The notes: generated by a model not told the origin, from the letters alone. A stretch of 64,000 nt of DNA from Thermomicrobiales bacterium (GCA_041390825.1 JAWKPF010000004.1:206249-270248); one strand, 5' to 3'; positions 1 through 7,810 are shown, numbered from the stretch's first letter. A program made the numbers and translations.

Positions 1-123
1 GCCGACCAGCTCTACATCAGCCTGCCAACCGTGAAACGCCACCTCGCCAATGCCTACGGCAAGCTCGATGTCACACATCGCACGGAAGCGGTTGCCCGGG
101 CGAACGCGCTGGGGATTCTCTAG
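1..123 (+). CDS. LuxR-family regulator, C-terminal HTH end (5' truncated)
   Basis: The window opens inside a reading frame that ends at TAG 121-123. The 40 visible residues match the recognition helix and tail of a LuxR/GerE helix-turn-helix, with the core ISLPTVKRHLANAYGKL and the usual hydrophobic end. By family this would be a DNA-binding transcription regulator; the sensor or receiver part lies outside the window, so the signal and targets are unknown. The intergenic stretch that follows (124-339) holds an inverted repeat at 301-328 but no other recognisable feature. Confidence is high for the fold and low for specific function. Confidence 0.8.
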   Translation, partial: ADQLYISLPTVKRHLANAYGKLDVTHRTEAVARANALGIL

Positions 124-300
124 CGCGACATTCCATTTGGTCGACACATGAGAACGCGGTTGCGGGCGGCTGTGCTGCCGGGCTGAGCCCAATCGCAGGG
201 CGCGAAGAACATGCGCCACGACCGCAACTGCACCGCGGAATTACACCCCCTTCTGCACCCTTCGGCTGATCTCGCCGGATTGCCGCTTGCCTAGATTGAA

Positions 301-328
301 CGTATGGCGATGACGACTTCGCCATACG
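301..328. promoter_or_regulatory. perfect 10-bp inverted repeat, possible operator or leader hairpin
   Basis: CGTATGGCGA (301-310) and TCGCCATACG (319-328) are perfect complements separated by eight bases. The dyad lies immediately upstream of the ribosome binding site and start (340) of the small protein gene, which overlaps the MMPL exporter gene. It could be an operator for a local regulator such as the LuxR protein at the window edge, or a hairpin in the mRNA leader. The structure is seen directly; its role is inferred. Confidence 0.5.
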
Positions 329-339
329 GAGGTCAGGCA

Positions 340-684
340 ATGAATGGCACCTATCGATTTCTGGTCCGCGGGCATTTGGACGACCGCTGGTCCGATTGGT
401 TCGGAGGATTGGCAATCCAGCGGCTGGGTGACGGGTCGTCCGTCCTGACGGGAGCGATTGCGGATCAGGCGGCGCTCCATGGGGTGATCGCCCGCATTCG
501 CGATATGGGGTTGCCGCTGCTGGCGGTGGAGCGTGCCGCGGGGTGTGACGAACCTGCCGGGGACGCCTTGCCGGGGGCCCGCGGGAGTCCGTTGCGGCTC
601 GGGCGCGCGCACGAGGATTCGACATTCATTGACGGCACTTCCGTACAACCGACTACTCTCCAAGGAGACATACGATGCGATTGA
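340..684 (+). CDS. small conserved-type protein upstream of MMPL exporter
   Basis: A 114-residue protein starting at ATG 340, chosen because GGAGG sits about six bases upstream; an ATG at 304 lacks such a site and lies in the inverted repeat. The first ~65 residues resemble small proteins seen near transporters in actinobacteria and Chloroflexota (pattern YRFLVRGHLDDRW, then a short beta-rich stretch with TGAIADQAALHGVIARIRDM). The remaining ~45 residues look unstructured and polar. No catalytic motif is visible. Its end overlaps the start of the exporter gene by ten bases, so the two are probably translated together. Function is unknown. Confidence 0.6.
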   Translation: MNGTYRFLVRGHLDDRWSDWFGGLAIQRLGDGSSVLTGAIADQAALHGVIARIRDMGLPLLAVERAAGCDEPAGDALPGARGSPLRLGRAHEDSTFIDGTSVQPTTLQGDIRCD

Positions 685-2885
685 CATTCCCTCCGGCGTC
701 CCTGGCTCGGGGCGCCGCGAACCATCCGTGGCGAACGATCGGCGCCTGGCTGCTCATGCTGGCAGCCGCGATTGCGCTCATGACTACTTTTCTGGGAAGC
801 GCGCTGACCACGGACGTTACCGGAACACTGACGAACAATCCTGAGTCGATGCAGGCGGACCAACTGCTGCGCGACCGGCTTGGGAGCGCCGATGCGTCCA
901 ATGGTGAGATCGTGGTGGTGCGATCGCCGGACCTGACGGTGGACGATCCCGTTTATCGCGACTATGTCGAACGGCTGTATGGCGAACTGGTCAGCCTGGG
1001 GGACGACATCGTCTCCGAGGGAGCGAACTACTACCTGACGGGAGACGAGTCGCTGGTGTCCCAGGATCGGCACACGACGCTGATCCCGTTGACGTTCCCG
1101 CAGCGGCTGGAGAGCGAGATCCTCCAGGTGCATCAGGTGCTGGAGAACGCGGAGGGGGGCGATGCGTTCGATGTTTCCATCTCCGGGATGGCCACGCTCG
1201 ATGCCGAGATCAAAGAGGTTGCCGAGAGCGACCTGGCGAGGGGTGAGGCAATCGGGATTTCCGTGGCACTGATCGTGCTCGTCATTGCCTTCGGCGCCAT
1301 CGCGGCCGCTGTGCTCCCGATCGTAATGGCAATCGTGGCGATCATTCTGGGGCTGGGCGCTACCGCTGTACTGGGTCAGGTGTTCGATATTCCGTTCGTG
1401 GTGCTCAATGTGATGACCATGATGGGGCTTGCGGTTGGAATCGATTACTCGCTACTGGTCGTGTCGCGCTATCGGGAAGAACGCGCAGCGGGGCGGGAGA
1501 AGATCGACGCGATTGCCGCGACTGGCGGAACGGCTGGACGGACCGTGCTGGTGAGCGGTGTGACGGTGGCGCTCGCGCTCTCCGGACTGCTGATCATTCC
1601 CGATGCGAGCAATCGGGCGGTTGGCGCGGGTTCACTGCTGGTCATTCTGGCTGCGGTATTGAGCACGATGCTGCTCCTGCCGGCGCTGCTGAGCCTGATG
1701 GGCGATCGGGTCGATGCGCTGCGGATTCCGCTGTTGCAGCGGCGCGCAACCGAGGCATCCAGCAGCCGGTTCTGGGACGGATTGACCGGGGCCGTGATGG
1801 GGCGTCCGGTGCTCAGTTTGGTGCTTGCCGCGGGGATTCTGCTGGCAGCCGCCAGCTCGATCGTCGACCTGAATCAGGGCGAAGTTGGTATCGAGGCGTT
1901 GCCTGATGGACTGATGTCGAGGCAGGCGTATCTGGTGCTGCAAGAAGAGTTTGGGTTTGGGCAAGATCTGCCGGCCATGGTGGTCATCGACGGCGATACT
2001 GAATCGGCTGCGGTTCAGGGGGCTATCGCCCGTCTCGAGGAGGAAGTCGCAACCGATGCCGCGTTTGCGGGCGCGACGCTCACGACCTATCCGGAGGACG
2101 ATCTTGCCGTCTTGCAGGTGCGGATGGCGGGAGATGCGACCTCCGGGACCGCCACCGAGGCCATCGAGCGGTTGCGCGATGACTACATCCCGATGGCATT
2201 TTCCGATACGCCAGCTACCGCGCTGGTGACTGGCAGATCAGCCCAGATCCTCGATCTGAACAACGTCACCACGACCTACACACCCATCGTGATCGCGTTT
2301 GTGCTCGGGCTCAGTTTCCTGTTCCTGATGGTGGCGTTCCGGTCGATCGTGGTGCCAATCAAGGCTATTCTGATGAATCTGCTCTCGGTGGGGGCGGCCT
2401 TCGGGCTGCTGGTGCTGGTCTTCCAGAAGGGCGTGGGGGCCGAGCTGCTCGGTTTCCAGCAGGTCGAGGTGATTCAGACCGGGCTCCCGCTCTTCGTGTT
2501 CGCCATCCTGTTCGGGCTTTCGATGGACTATCACGTCTTCCTGATCAGCCGGATCCGCGAGCGATTTCTGGAGACCGGCGACAACACGGAAGCGGTTGCC
2601 TATGGGTTGCGCACGACGGGGCGGCTGATCACGAGCGCGTCGCTCATCATGGTGGCGGTCTTCGCCGGATTTGCGCTGGGGCGGATGGCGCCGTTGCAGC
2701 AGCTCGGTTTCGGATTGGCGGTGGCGGTGCTGGTGGACGCGACGATTGTGCGCTGCATCCTGGTTCCGGCCAGCATGCGATTGCTGGGAAGCTGGAACTG
2801 GTACCTGCCGAATTTCCTGAACTGGTTGCCGGAGATTCGCATGGAACAGTCGGCTGTCGTCGAGCCGGTGACAGCCGGAGATTAG
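675..2885 (+). CDS. MMPL/RND family membrane transporter
   Basis: A 736-residue membrane protein of the MMPL branch of the RND superfamily, which exports lipids or hydrophobic compounds using the proton gradient. One membrane helix lies at about 21-41. Two repeats of the MMPL core follow, each with a soluble loop and a helix bundle (about 190-340 and 540-720). Each core carries the diagnostic G-x-x-x-D-Y element (GLAVGIDYSLLV near 255, FGLSMDYHVFL near 615), whose Asp-Tyr pair relays protons. The length is typical. AAGGAG at 662-667 supports the start at 675. It overlaps the preceding small gene, suggesting an operon. The substrate cannot be read from the sequence. Confidence 0.9.
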   Translation: MRLTFPPASLARGAANHPWRTIGAWLLMLAAAIALMTTFLGSALTTDVTGTLTNNPESMQADQLLRDRLGSADASNGEIVVVRSPDLTVDDPVYRDYVERLYGELVSLGDDIVSEGANYYLTGDESLVSQDRHTTLIPLTFPQRLESEILQVHQVLENAEGGDAFDVSISGMATLDAEIKEVAESDLARGEAIGISVALIVLVIAFGAIAAAVLPIVMAIVAIILGLGATAVLGQVFDIPFVVLNVMTMMGLAVGIDYSLLVVSRYREERAAGREKIDAIAATGGTAGRTVLVSGVTVALALSGLLIIPDASNRAVGAGSLLVILAAVLSTMLLLPALLSLMGDRVDALRIPLLQRRATEASSSRFWDGLTGAVMGRPVLSLVLAAGILLAAASSIVDLNQGEVGIEALPDGLMSRQAYLVLQEEFGFGQDLPAMVVIDGDTESAAVQGAIARLEEEVATDAAFAGATLTTYPEDDLAVLQVRMAGDATSGTATEAIERLRDDYIPMAFSDTPATALVTGRSAQILDLNNVTTTYTPIVIAFVLGLSFLFLMVAFRSIVVPIKAILMNLLSVGAAFGLLVLVFQKGVGAELLGFQQVEVIQTGLPLFVFAILFGLSMDYHVFLISRIRERFLETGDNTEAVAYGLRTTGRLITSASLIMVAVFAGFALGRMAPLQQLGFGLAVAVLVDATIVRCILVPASMRLLGSWNWYLPNFLNWLPEIRMEQSAVVEPVTAGD

Positions 2886-2897
2886 GTCCGGCCGGAG

Positions 2898-3005
2898 AAC
2901 ATGTGCCCCTCCGATGTGTTCCGAGTTGGGCGACCACGGAGGGTTGCACCTACGCGAGGACGTCGGTTCAGGGGCACATGTTTCTGAAACTGCTCGAGCG
3001 CGGGG
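2898..3005. repeat. ~100-bp dispersed repeat, copy 1 (13-bp inverted ends around part of it)
   Basis: AACATGTGCCCCT (2898-2910) and its exact complement (2970-2982) enclose 59 bases. The stretch 2911-3005 aligns closely with the reverse complement of 48064-48160, sharing blocks such as TACGCGAGGACGTCG and AGGGGCACATGTTTC. It lies between the MMPL exporter and the convergent rhodanese gene, and no plausible gene covers it. The element type is not recognised; it may be a degraded non-autonomous mobile element. Confidence 0.65.
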
Positions 3006-3088
3006 AGGGGCGTCTGGCGTCACTCGGTGTGACGAGGAGGCCCCCCCGGTAGCACGACCGCTGCTCCAGGCGGCCAACCGACGACAAC

Positions 3089-3128
3089 CGAAACGCCGGG
3101 ATTGCGCATGGACGATCCCGGCGTTTCG
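3089..3128 (-). terminator. terminator-like hairpin after the rhodanese gene
   Basis: CGAAACGCCGGGAT (3089-3102) and its perfect 14-base complement (3115-3128) flank a 12-base loop, 20 bases past the rhodanese stop codon. There is no long U run, which is common for hairpins at gene ends in such GC-rich genomes. It could act in both directions, also for the exporter. Confidence 0.65.
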
Positions 3129-3147
3129 CTGTCGATGGGAGGAGCGG

Positions 3148-3990
3148 TTACCGCTCGATGGGGGCGCCGATGAGGGAGCCCCATTCGGTCCAGGAGCCGT
3201 CGTAGTTGCGGACATCGGGGACGCCGATGAGCTCGGTGAGGACGAACCAGGTGTGAGCGCTGCGCTCACCGATGCGGCAATAGGCGATGGCCGGTTTCTC
3301 CTGACTGACGCCTTTGCCGCCGTAGATGGCGACGAGCTCGTCGGCCGGTTTGAAGGTGCTGTCTTCGGCGACCGCGGTGGCCCAGGGGACGTTTTGCGCT
3401 CCGGGAACATGGCCGCCGCGCTGGGCGCCTTCTTGCGGCAGGTTGGCGGGCGCGAGCAGCTCGCCAGAGAACTCGCCTGGCGAGCGGACATCGATCAGGA
3501 CGGTGCCGGCATTGCCGATGGTTTCGCGGACGTCGTCACGGTAGGCGCGCAACTCTGGCCGAGTGGTGGTGACGGTGTAGCGGGTCTCCGCCACGGTGGT
3601 GGGGTCGGTGGTCGTGTCGCCGTCGGACGCGATCCACTTGGCGCGGCCGCCGTCGAGCAGCTTGACACTGGCATGACCATAGTACTTGAAGAGCCAGTAG
3701 GCGAAGGCGGCGAACCAGTTGTGATTGTCGCCATAGAGGATGACGGTGGTGTCGGGACCGATGCCGGAGCGGGAGAGGAGCTCTTCCCATTCGGATTTGT
3801 CCGGGATGTCACGCGCGGGGTGTTGCTGGAGGTCGACCTGCCAGTTCCAGCCGACCGCGCCGGGGATGTGACCGCTTTCGTAGGCGGTGGTGTCGACGTC
3901 GACCTCGACGAGGCGGACATTTTGGTCGGCAGCGTGGGATTTGACCCAAGCGACATCGACGAGCGCGTCGGGATTTGCGTAGGTGGCCAT
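3148..3990 (-). CDS. sseA: thiosulfate/3-mercaptopyruvate sulfurtransferase (two rhodanese domains)
   Basis: A 280-residue protein made of two rhodanese domains (about 8-130 and 155-275), the standard size for SseA/rhodanese. It moves a sulfane sulfur from thiosulfate or 3-mercaptopyruvate to a thiol acceptor. The N-terminal inactive domain has the familiar VRLVEVDVD and SGHIPGAVGWNW motifs. The C-terminal domain has LIDVRSPGEFSG and the active loop CRIGERS, with catalytic Cys near residue 238; this loop type is nearer thiosulfate than mercaptopyruvate enzymes. There is no signal peptide, so it is cytoplasmic. It stands alone and ends at a strong hairpin. A functional link to the DsrE-TusA-SQR operon at 39.6-41.4 kb is plausible but inferred. 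Confidence 0.92.
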   Translation of the reverse strand: MATYANPDALVDVAWVKSHAADQNVRLVEVDVDTTAYESGHIPGAVGWNWQVDLQQHPARDIPDKSEWEELLSRSGIGPDTTVILYGDNHNWFAAFAYWLFKYYGHASVKLLDGGRAKWIASDGDTTTDPTTVAETRYTVTTTRPELRAYRDDVRETIGNAGTVLIDVRSPGEFSGELLAPANLPQEGAQRGGHVPGAQNVPWATAVAEDSTFKPADELVAIYGGKGVSQEKPAIAYCRIGERSAHTWFVLTELIGVPDVRNYDGSWTEWGSLIGAPIER

Positions 3991-4285
3991 GGGTACTCCT
4001 CATTGGGACTAGCGCGAATGAATAGTGGAGTTCTCTATCGAAAATAAGAGTACCAGATACGCGCAAGCGCGCTCTCGGCGTGAGCGAGCGTCTCTGTGCA
4101 GCGCGGTCGATGCTGGGCTGCTCGGTCCGGGATATGCGGGTTCGGCGAATTGGACTGGTCTTGGCGTGTCAACGCGCACTAGAATGAATTCGTACTAGTT
4201 CAGTCGGAATTCGGCTGACGCTGTTGGACACATGCTGCATGCATGTGTCTCTTGGCCGAGCGTGGCGAGCAGAACGAGGAGTGGG

Positions 4286-5338
4286 ATGAACGTGAAGGGA
4301 ACCTTGGCCAGCGTTGGGCGGATCACGTTGGCGATGCTTCTGGTGGCTTCGATCATGGCGGTGATGCCGGGCGTTGCGGCAGCGCAAGATACGGCGAACG
4401 TTGCGCCGGTGGACGATGCGGCGTTGTCGGTCACCTTCGAGGATGGGGTGATTCCAACGGTCTTCGGGGATGTGACGTTGCCGGAATCGCGCGAGAAGGT
4501 GGTGACGCTCACCGATGGGTCGCTCGATGCCGCGTTGGCAGTGGGTGTGATGCCGGTCGGGTTGACACGCAGCTCGAATGGCGAAACCGTGGCCACGTAT
4601 CTGGAAGACGAGCTGCTGGGCGAGCCGGTCTATGTCGGCGGCTGGGGCGAGGTCGAAGGCGCGGGCACCGACATCGAAAAGATCATCGAGCTGCAACCCG
4701 ATCTGATCTTCTCCGATCAGTGGTTGCCCGGAGATCAGTACGAGCAGCTGAGCAAGGTTGCGCCCGTGATCGCGCCGGGCACGATCGAGGTGTCGGGTCC
4801 CGACGGACTGCAGCAGTGGGAATACGAGTTGCTGGTCTACGGTCAGGCGCTTGGGAAGTATGACGAAGCGCATGCGGCCCTGATGGGGTTGCGGCAGCGC
4901 GCGGCGGACTATGCCGCAACGTCGGCGCATGCCGGTGAGTCGGTGGTGGTCTTCCGGCCGCAGCCGGAGTTCGCGGTGGTGATGTCGCAGGGTTGGATCA
5001 CCGGAAACGTGCTGAGCTGGTCGAGGTTCGTGGGCAATGAGCTGAGTAACAGCACCCCGTCCCCGCACAGCGGCCGGGATGTCGGATTGGAGCGGTTGGG
5101 CGAGCTGGAGGCCGATTGGCTACTGGCGGCCACACGTGATGCCGAGATGAGCGCCGAGCTGCAGAACTATCTGGAGAATCCGCTCTTTGCGCAGCTTTCC
5201 GCGGTGGAGAACGACCAGGTGGTCGAGGTTTCTGGCGATCTCTGGAGCGGCGCCACTGGAGTGCTGGCGGCGCATGCCATGCTGGACGACATCGAGCGGA
5301 TCTTTGGCGCGGCCGGGACGGCGACGCCCGCGGCATAG
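4286..5338 (+). CDS. ABC transporter substrate-binding protein, iron-siderophore/cobalamin type
   Basis: A 350-residue secreted binding protein of the FhuD/BtuF/FepB fold (peripla_BP_2). The start at ATG 4286 follows GAGGAG; an upstream ATG at 4232 lacks one. A signal peptide (about 1-33) ends near ASIMAVMPGVAAAQ. The mature part shows the family marks ALAVGVMPVGLTRSS, IIELQPDLIFSD and a central long helix. By family it captures a ferric-siderophore-type ligand for an ABC importer, but no permease or ATPase lies beside it. The next gene is an enterochelin-esterase-like hydrolase, which supports an iron role. The two are separated by about 300 bases of heptamer repeats. The exact ligand is unknown. 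Confidence 0.85.
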   Translation: MNVKGTLASVGRITLAMLLVASIMAVMPGVAAAQDTANVAPVDDAALSVTFEDGVIPTVFGDVTLPESREKVVTLTDGSLDAALAVGVMPVGLTRSSNGETVATYLEDELLGEPVYVGGWGEVEGAGTDIEKIIELQPDLIFSDQWLPGDQYEQLSKVAPVIAPGTIEVSGPDGLQQWEYELLVYGQALGKYDEAHAALMGLRQRAADYAATSAHAGESVVVFRPQPEFAVVMSQGWITGNVLSWSRFVGNELSNSTPSPHSGRDVGLERLGELEADWLLAATRDAEMSAELQNYLENPLFAQLSAVENDQVVEVSGDLWSGATGVLAAHAMLDDIERIFGAAGTATPAA

Positions 5339-5369
5339 GGAATGGGGCCTGGGTTCTGAGACGAACGGA

Positions 5370-5544
5370 GCAGGCGGCAGGCGGCATGCGGCACGCGGCA
5401 GGCGGCAGGCAGCAGGCAGCAGGCGGCACGCGGCACGCAGCACGCAGCACGCAGCACGCAGCAGGCGGCAGGCGGCAGGCGGCGGGCGGCAGGCAGCAGG
5501 CGGTAGGCAGCACGCGGCAGGCAGCAGGTGGCTGGCGGTTGGGG
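5370..5544. repeat. heptamer array, 25 units in register (GCAGGCG/GCACGCA type)
   Basis: From 5370 the sequence divides without a slip into 25 consecutive seven-base units. They are mainly GCAGGCG, GCAGGCA, GCACGCG and GCACGCA, decaying at the right edge to GCTGGCG and GTTGGGG. Changes are base substitutions at units positions 4 and 7, never insertions. The array is purely intergenic, between the iron-type binding protein and the esterase gene, and is followed at once by a second array with a different unit. Confidence 0.95.
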
Positions 5545-5551
5545 AGTGATC

Positions 5552-5623
5552 GAGACTCGTCTCAGGGCTCAGGGCTCAGGGCTCAGGGCTCAGGGCTCAG
5601 GGCTCAGGGCTCAGGGCTCAGGG
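5552..5623. repeat. heptamer array, nine perfect CTCAGGG units with a GAGAC/GTCTC hairpin at its head
   Basis: Nine exact copies of CTCAGGG run from 5561 to 5623. Just before them GAGACTCGTCTC (5552-5563) forms a small hairpin. The same combination, hairpin then CTCAGGG, recurs near 11774-11815. The array ends 14 bases before the esterase start codon, so it lies in that gene's leader and could affect its expression. Confidence 0.95.
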
Positions 5624-5637
5624 CAGGGAGTTTCACG

Positions 5638-6921
5638 ATGCTGAGCGCGCGGTTGGAACGGCTTGCGAAGGAGATCGAGGCGGCGGGTGCAGGCGCGCTG
5701 GAGCGGTTCTGGGACGAAGTCGCGCAAGCGGGAGCACCGCTGATCGAGGAGGATACCGAGCGGGACGACACGCGGGTGGTGACGTTTCTCTGGCGAGCGA
5801 CTGAGCCGGTGGAGCATGTGGCGCTGATCGAATGGTTCAGCGAGGGGGATTTTGGCGACAAGTTGCTCGAGCGGTTTGGGGAGACGGATCTCTGGTACCG
5901 AAGCTATCGGCTGCGGTCGGATTTGCGGCTCGACTATCAATTCGGGCCGGACGATCCGCTGACGCCAAAGCGCGAGGAGCAGGATTGGGAGACGCGCCGC
6001 GCTGGGTGGCGGCGCGATCCGCTAAACCCGGATTGGTACTTCGATCCGAAGCATCCGGACGATGCGCTTCCCGAGGAGCGCGCGTGGTCGGTGGTGACGT
6101 TGCCGAATGCGGAGCCGCAACCGTGGCTCGCGGTGGTTGCCGATGCTCCCGCAGGGAGTGTGGACCATCATCGATTCGAAAGCGACATCATGGGCAACGA
6201 GCGGGATTGCTGGCTCTATCAGCCAGCGAACGGGACCGAACCCGAGGTGTTGTTGTTGCTTTTCGATGGCGAGCGGGCGATGGGCGCGATGCAGACGCCG
6301 CACGTGCTGGACAACCTGATCCTGGCTGGAGCGATTCCGCCAACGGCCGCGGTCATGATCGGGAATGTCGACCGGGGAGCGGAGCTGCCATGCAATCCGG
6401 AGTTTCTTCGGATGCTGGTGGACGAGATGTTGCCATGGGCACGGAGGGAGCTCGGGCTCGAATGGCTGCCCGATCGGGTGCTTCTGGCAGGGCAGAGCTA
6501 TGGCGGACTGGCGGCGGCCTATTGCGCGCTCGAACGGCCGGAGGTGTTCAGCGGGGCGATTTGCCAGTCGGGATCGTTCTGGTGGAAAGCGGATCCGCGA
6601 AATGAGCAAGGTCCGGCATTGGTCGTGGGCGACGCTCCGGTGTATGGGTGGCTCCCGGCGCGGGCAGCAGACGCGGATTGGGCGGAGACGCGGTTCTATC
6701 TCGACGCGGGCCGCCTGGAGAACCGGCATTTCGACGATGCGGCGCCGTCGTTGCTGGTCAGCGTGCGGCACATGCGCGACGTGTTGCGGGCGCGCGGATT
6801 CGATGTGACGTATCGGGAGTTTGCTGGTGGGCACGATGTGGTTTGGTGGCGGTCCACACTGGCGGACGGGTTGATCGCGCTCGTGGGAGGGGGTTCGTGG
6901 CTAGTAGTCAGTAGTCAGTAG
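5638..6921 (+). CDS. enterochelin esterase-like alpha/beta hydrolase
   Basis: A 427-residue cytoplasmic protein with the two-part layout of Fes: an N-terminal substrate domain (about 1-190, with TRVVTFLWRATEPVEHVALI) and a C-terminal esterase D/antigen 85-type hydrolase domain (about 195-415). The nucleophile is Ser near 287 in AGQSYGG and the catalytic His is in AGGHDVVWW near 399. By family it hydrolyses the ester scaffold of an imported ferric siderophore to release iron. I place the start at ATG 5638, after AGGGAG; the open frame runs further upstream but only through heptamer repeats. The last codons and stop lie inside the next heptamer array, so the tail VVSSQ is repeat-encoded. Siderophore specificity is unknown. 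Confidence 0.85.
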   Translation: MLSARLERLAKEIEAAGAGALERFWDEVAQAGAPLIEEDTERDDTRVVTFLWRATEPVEHVALIEWFSEGDFGDKLLERFGETDLWYRSYRLRSDLRLDYQFGPDDPLTPKREEQDWETRRAGWRRDPLNPDWYFDPKHPDDALPEERAWSVVTLPNAEPQPWLAVVADAPAGSVDHHRFESDIMGNERDCWLYQPANGTEPEVLLLLFDGERAMGAMQTPHVLDNLILAGAIPPTAAVMIGNVDRGAELPCNPEFLRMLVDEMLPWARRELGLEWLPDRVLLAGQSYGGLAAAYCALERPEVFSGAICQSGSFWWKADPRNEQGPALVVGDAPVYGWLPARAADADWAETRFYLDAGRLENRHFDDAAPSLLVSVRHMRDVLRARGFDVTYREFAGGHDVVWWRSTLADGLIALVGGGSWLVVSSQ

Positions 6922-6994
6922 TCAGTCGTTGGGCGTTGGTTGCTGGTAACTGGTAACTAGCAACTAGCAACTAGCGACTAGCAACTGGTAGCTC
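6904..6994. repeat. heptamer array, 13 units in register (GTAGTCA/GCAACTA type)
   Basis: Units read GTAGTCA three times, then diverging forms (GTCGTTG, GGCGTTG, GTTGCTG) and GTAACTA, GCAACTA, GCGACTA, GCAACTG, all in one frame of seven. The array starts 18 bases inside the esterase gene and supplies its last five codons and its TAG stop. Confidence 0.92.
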
Positions 6995-7041
6995 GTGGGG
7001 GATGTGCGGTTCTTGTTGTATTGGCCGTCATTTGTTCTCCA

Positions 7042-7329
7042 ACGGCTGGCGACCAACGACTGACGACTAACAATTGGCAACTGATGACTGACTACCGGTG
7101 ACTAGCGGCTGACGACTAGAGCGGTTCTTCAAGGAAGTGCCTGCCATCTCAACGAAGCGTGACCTTGTTGCCCTCGCTGTGGCGAGGAGATCCCTCCACT
7201 CCGCCTCAGTCGGGATGACGACATTCGCACGGCAGGCACGTGTTTCGGCAACGGCTCGAGCGACTGACAACCAGCAACTGACGACCAACTACTAACAACT
7301 AACTACTGACGACTAGCTACTAGCGACTC
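7042..7329. repeat. heptamer array split by a MITE-like element
   Basis: Eleven seven-base units (ACGGCTG, GCGACCA, ACGACTG, ACGACTA and relatives) occupy 7042-7118, and ten more of the same kind (GCGACTG, ACAACCA, GCAACTG, ACTACTA) occupy 7260-7329. Between them lies a 141-bp inverted-ended element, apparently inserted into a pre-existing array. Together with the array at 6904 this fills the whole gap between the esterase and the pterin dehydratase gene; no gene is visible in 6922-7327. Confidence 0.88.
7118..7258. mobile_element. MITE-like element, copy 1
   Basis: A 141-bp element beginning AGAGCGGTTCTT and ending GGCAACGGCTCG, with an inner inverted pair GTGCCTGCC / GGCAGGCAC. It matches 57618-57759 at roughly nine bases in ten over its whole length. 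It has no coding capacity, so it would need a transposase elsewhere. It interrupts a heptamer array. Inverted ends, size and two near-identical copies fit a miniature inverted-repeat element; a REP-type palindromic element is the alternative. Confidence 0.8.
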
Positions 7330-7690
7330 AGTCTCTCGCGGCGGTGTCCTGGAGTTTGAAGAGGCGGTCGGTGCGGGCCGCCATGATGAAGTCGTTGCGG
7401 TGAAGACCGTGGATCTTGTTGGTGGTCCAGGTGACGCGGACGTGTCCCCATTCGGTGAGGATGGATGGGTGATGCTCGGCACGCTCGGCCAGACGGCCGA
7501 CCCGTTTGGTGAATGCGAGCGCTTCCATGAAGTTGCCGAAGCGGTAGTCGCGTTCGAGCCGGTCGCCGTGTTCGTCCTTTACGAGGGACCAACCGGGGAG
7601 TTGGGGCAGCAGAAAGGCGGCCTCGTCCGGTGAGACGGGAGGATCGCTTTTCTTGCTGGGAGAGCAGTGTTCGGTGGCAAGGGAGGGCAT
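7328..7690 (-). CDS. phhB: 4a-hydroxytetrahydrobiopterin dehydratase (PCD/DCoH)
   Basis: A 120-residue single-domain protein. It dehydrates 4a-hydroxy-tetrahydropterin after aromatic amino acid hydroxylation, or serves more generally in pterin recycling. The family core is clear: LPGWSL near the start, then AEHHPSILTEWGHVRVTWTT with the catalytic His pair and Trp, then HGLHRNDFIMA. The start is ATG 7690, with GAGG eight bases upstream; a TTG at 7714 is less likely. The stop codon touches the heptamer array on its 3' side. No pterin-dependent hydroxylase is nearby. Confidence 0.9.
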   Translation of the reverse strand: MPSLATEHCSPSKKSDPPVSPDEAAFLLPQLPGWSLVKDEHGDRLERDYRFGNFMEALAFTKRVGRLAERAEHHPSILTEWGHVRVTWTTNKIHGLHRNDFIMAARTDRLFKLQDTAARD

Positions 7691-7754
7691 AGGCTGACCT
7701 CGGGTGTTTGGCAAGTGATGTGGTGTCGAGTGTAACGGGTTTGGGAGAATCGAG

Positions 7755-7784
7755 AACGCCGGAGCGGTTGGCCGCTCCGGCGTT
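7755..7784 (-). terminator. strong terminator hairpin
   Basis: AACGCCGGAGCGG (7755-7767), loop TTGG, and the perfect 13-base complement (7772-7784). It lies 26 bases past the stop of the broken secreted gene on the - strand and upstream of the pterin dehydratase start, so it most likely ends transcription of the former. Confidence 0.75.
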
Positions 7785-7810
7785 GGGTTGCTTGTTGCGT
7801 TTCGCGCGGA

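Noticed and set aside
2914..4047. 377-codon + strand open frame over the rhodanese gene
   Set aside because: It lies antisense to a clear two-domain rhodanese and has no family features; its first part is dispersed-repeat DNA.
5370..7329. Tandem repeats as a CRISPR array
   Set aside because: Units are seven bases, contiguous, without spacers, and no cas-type gene is present in the window.
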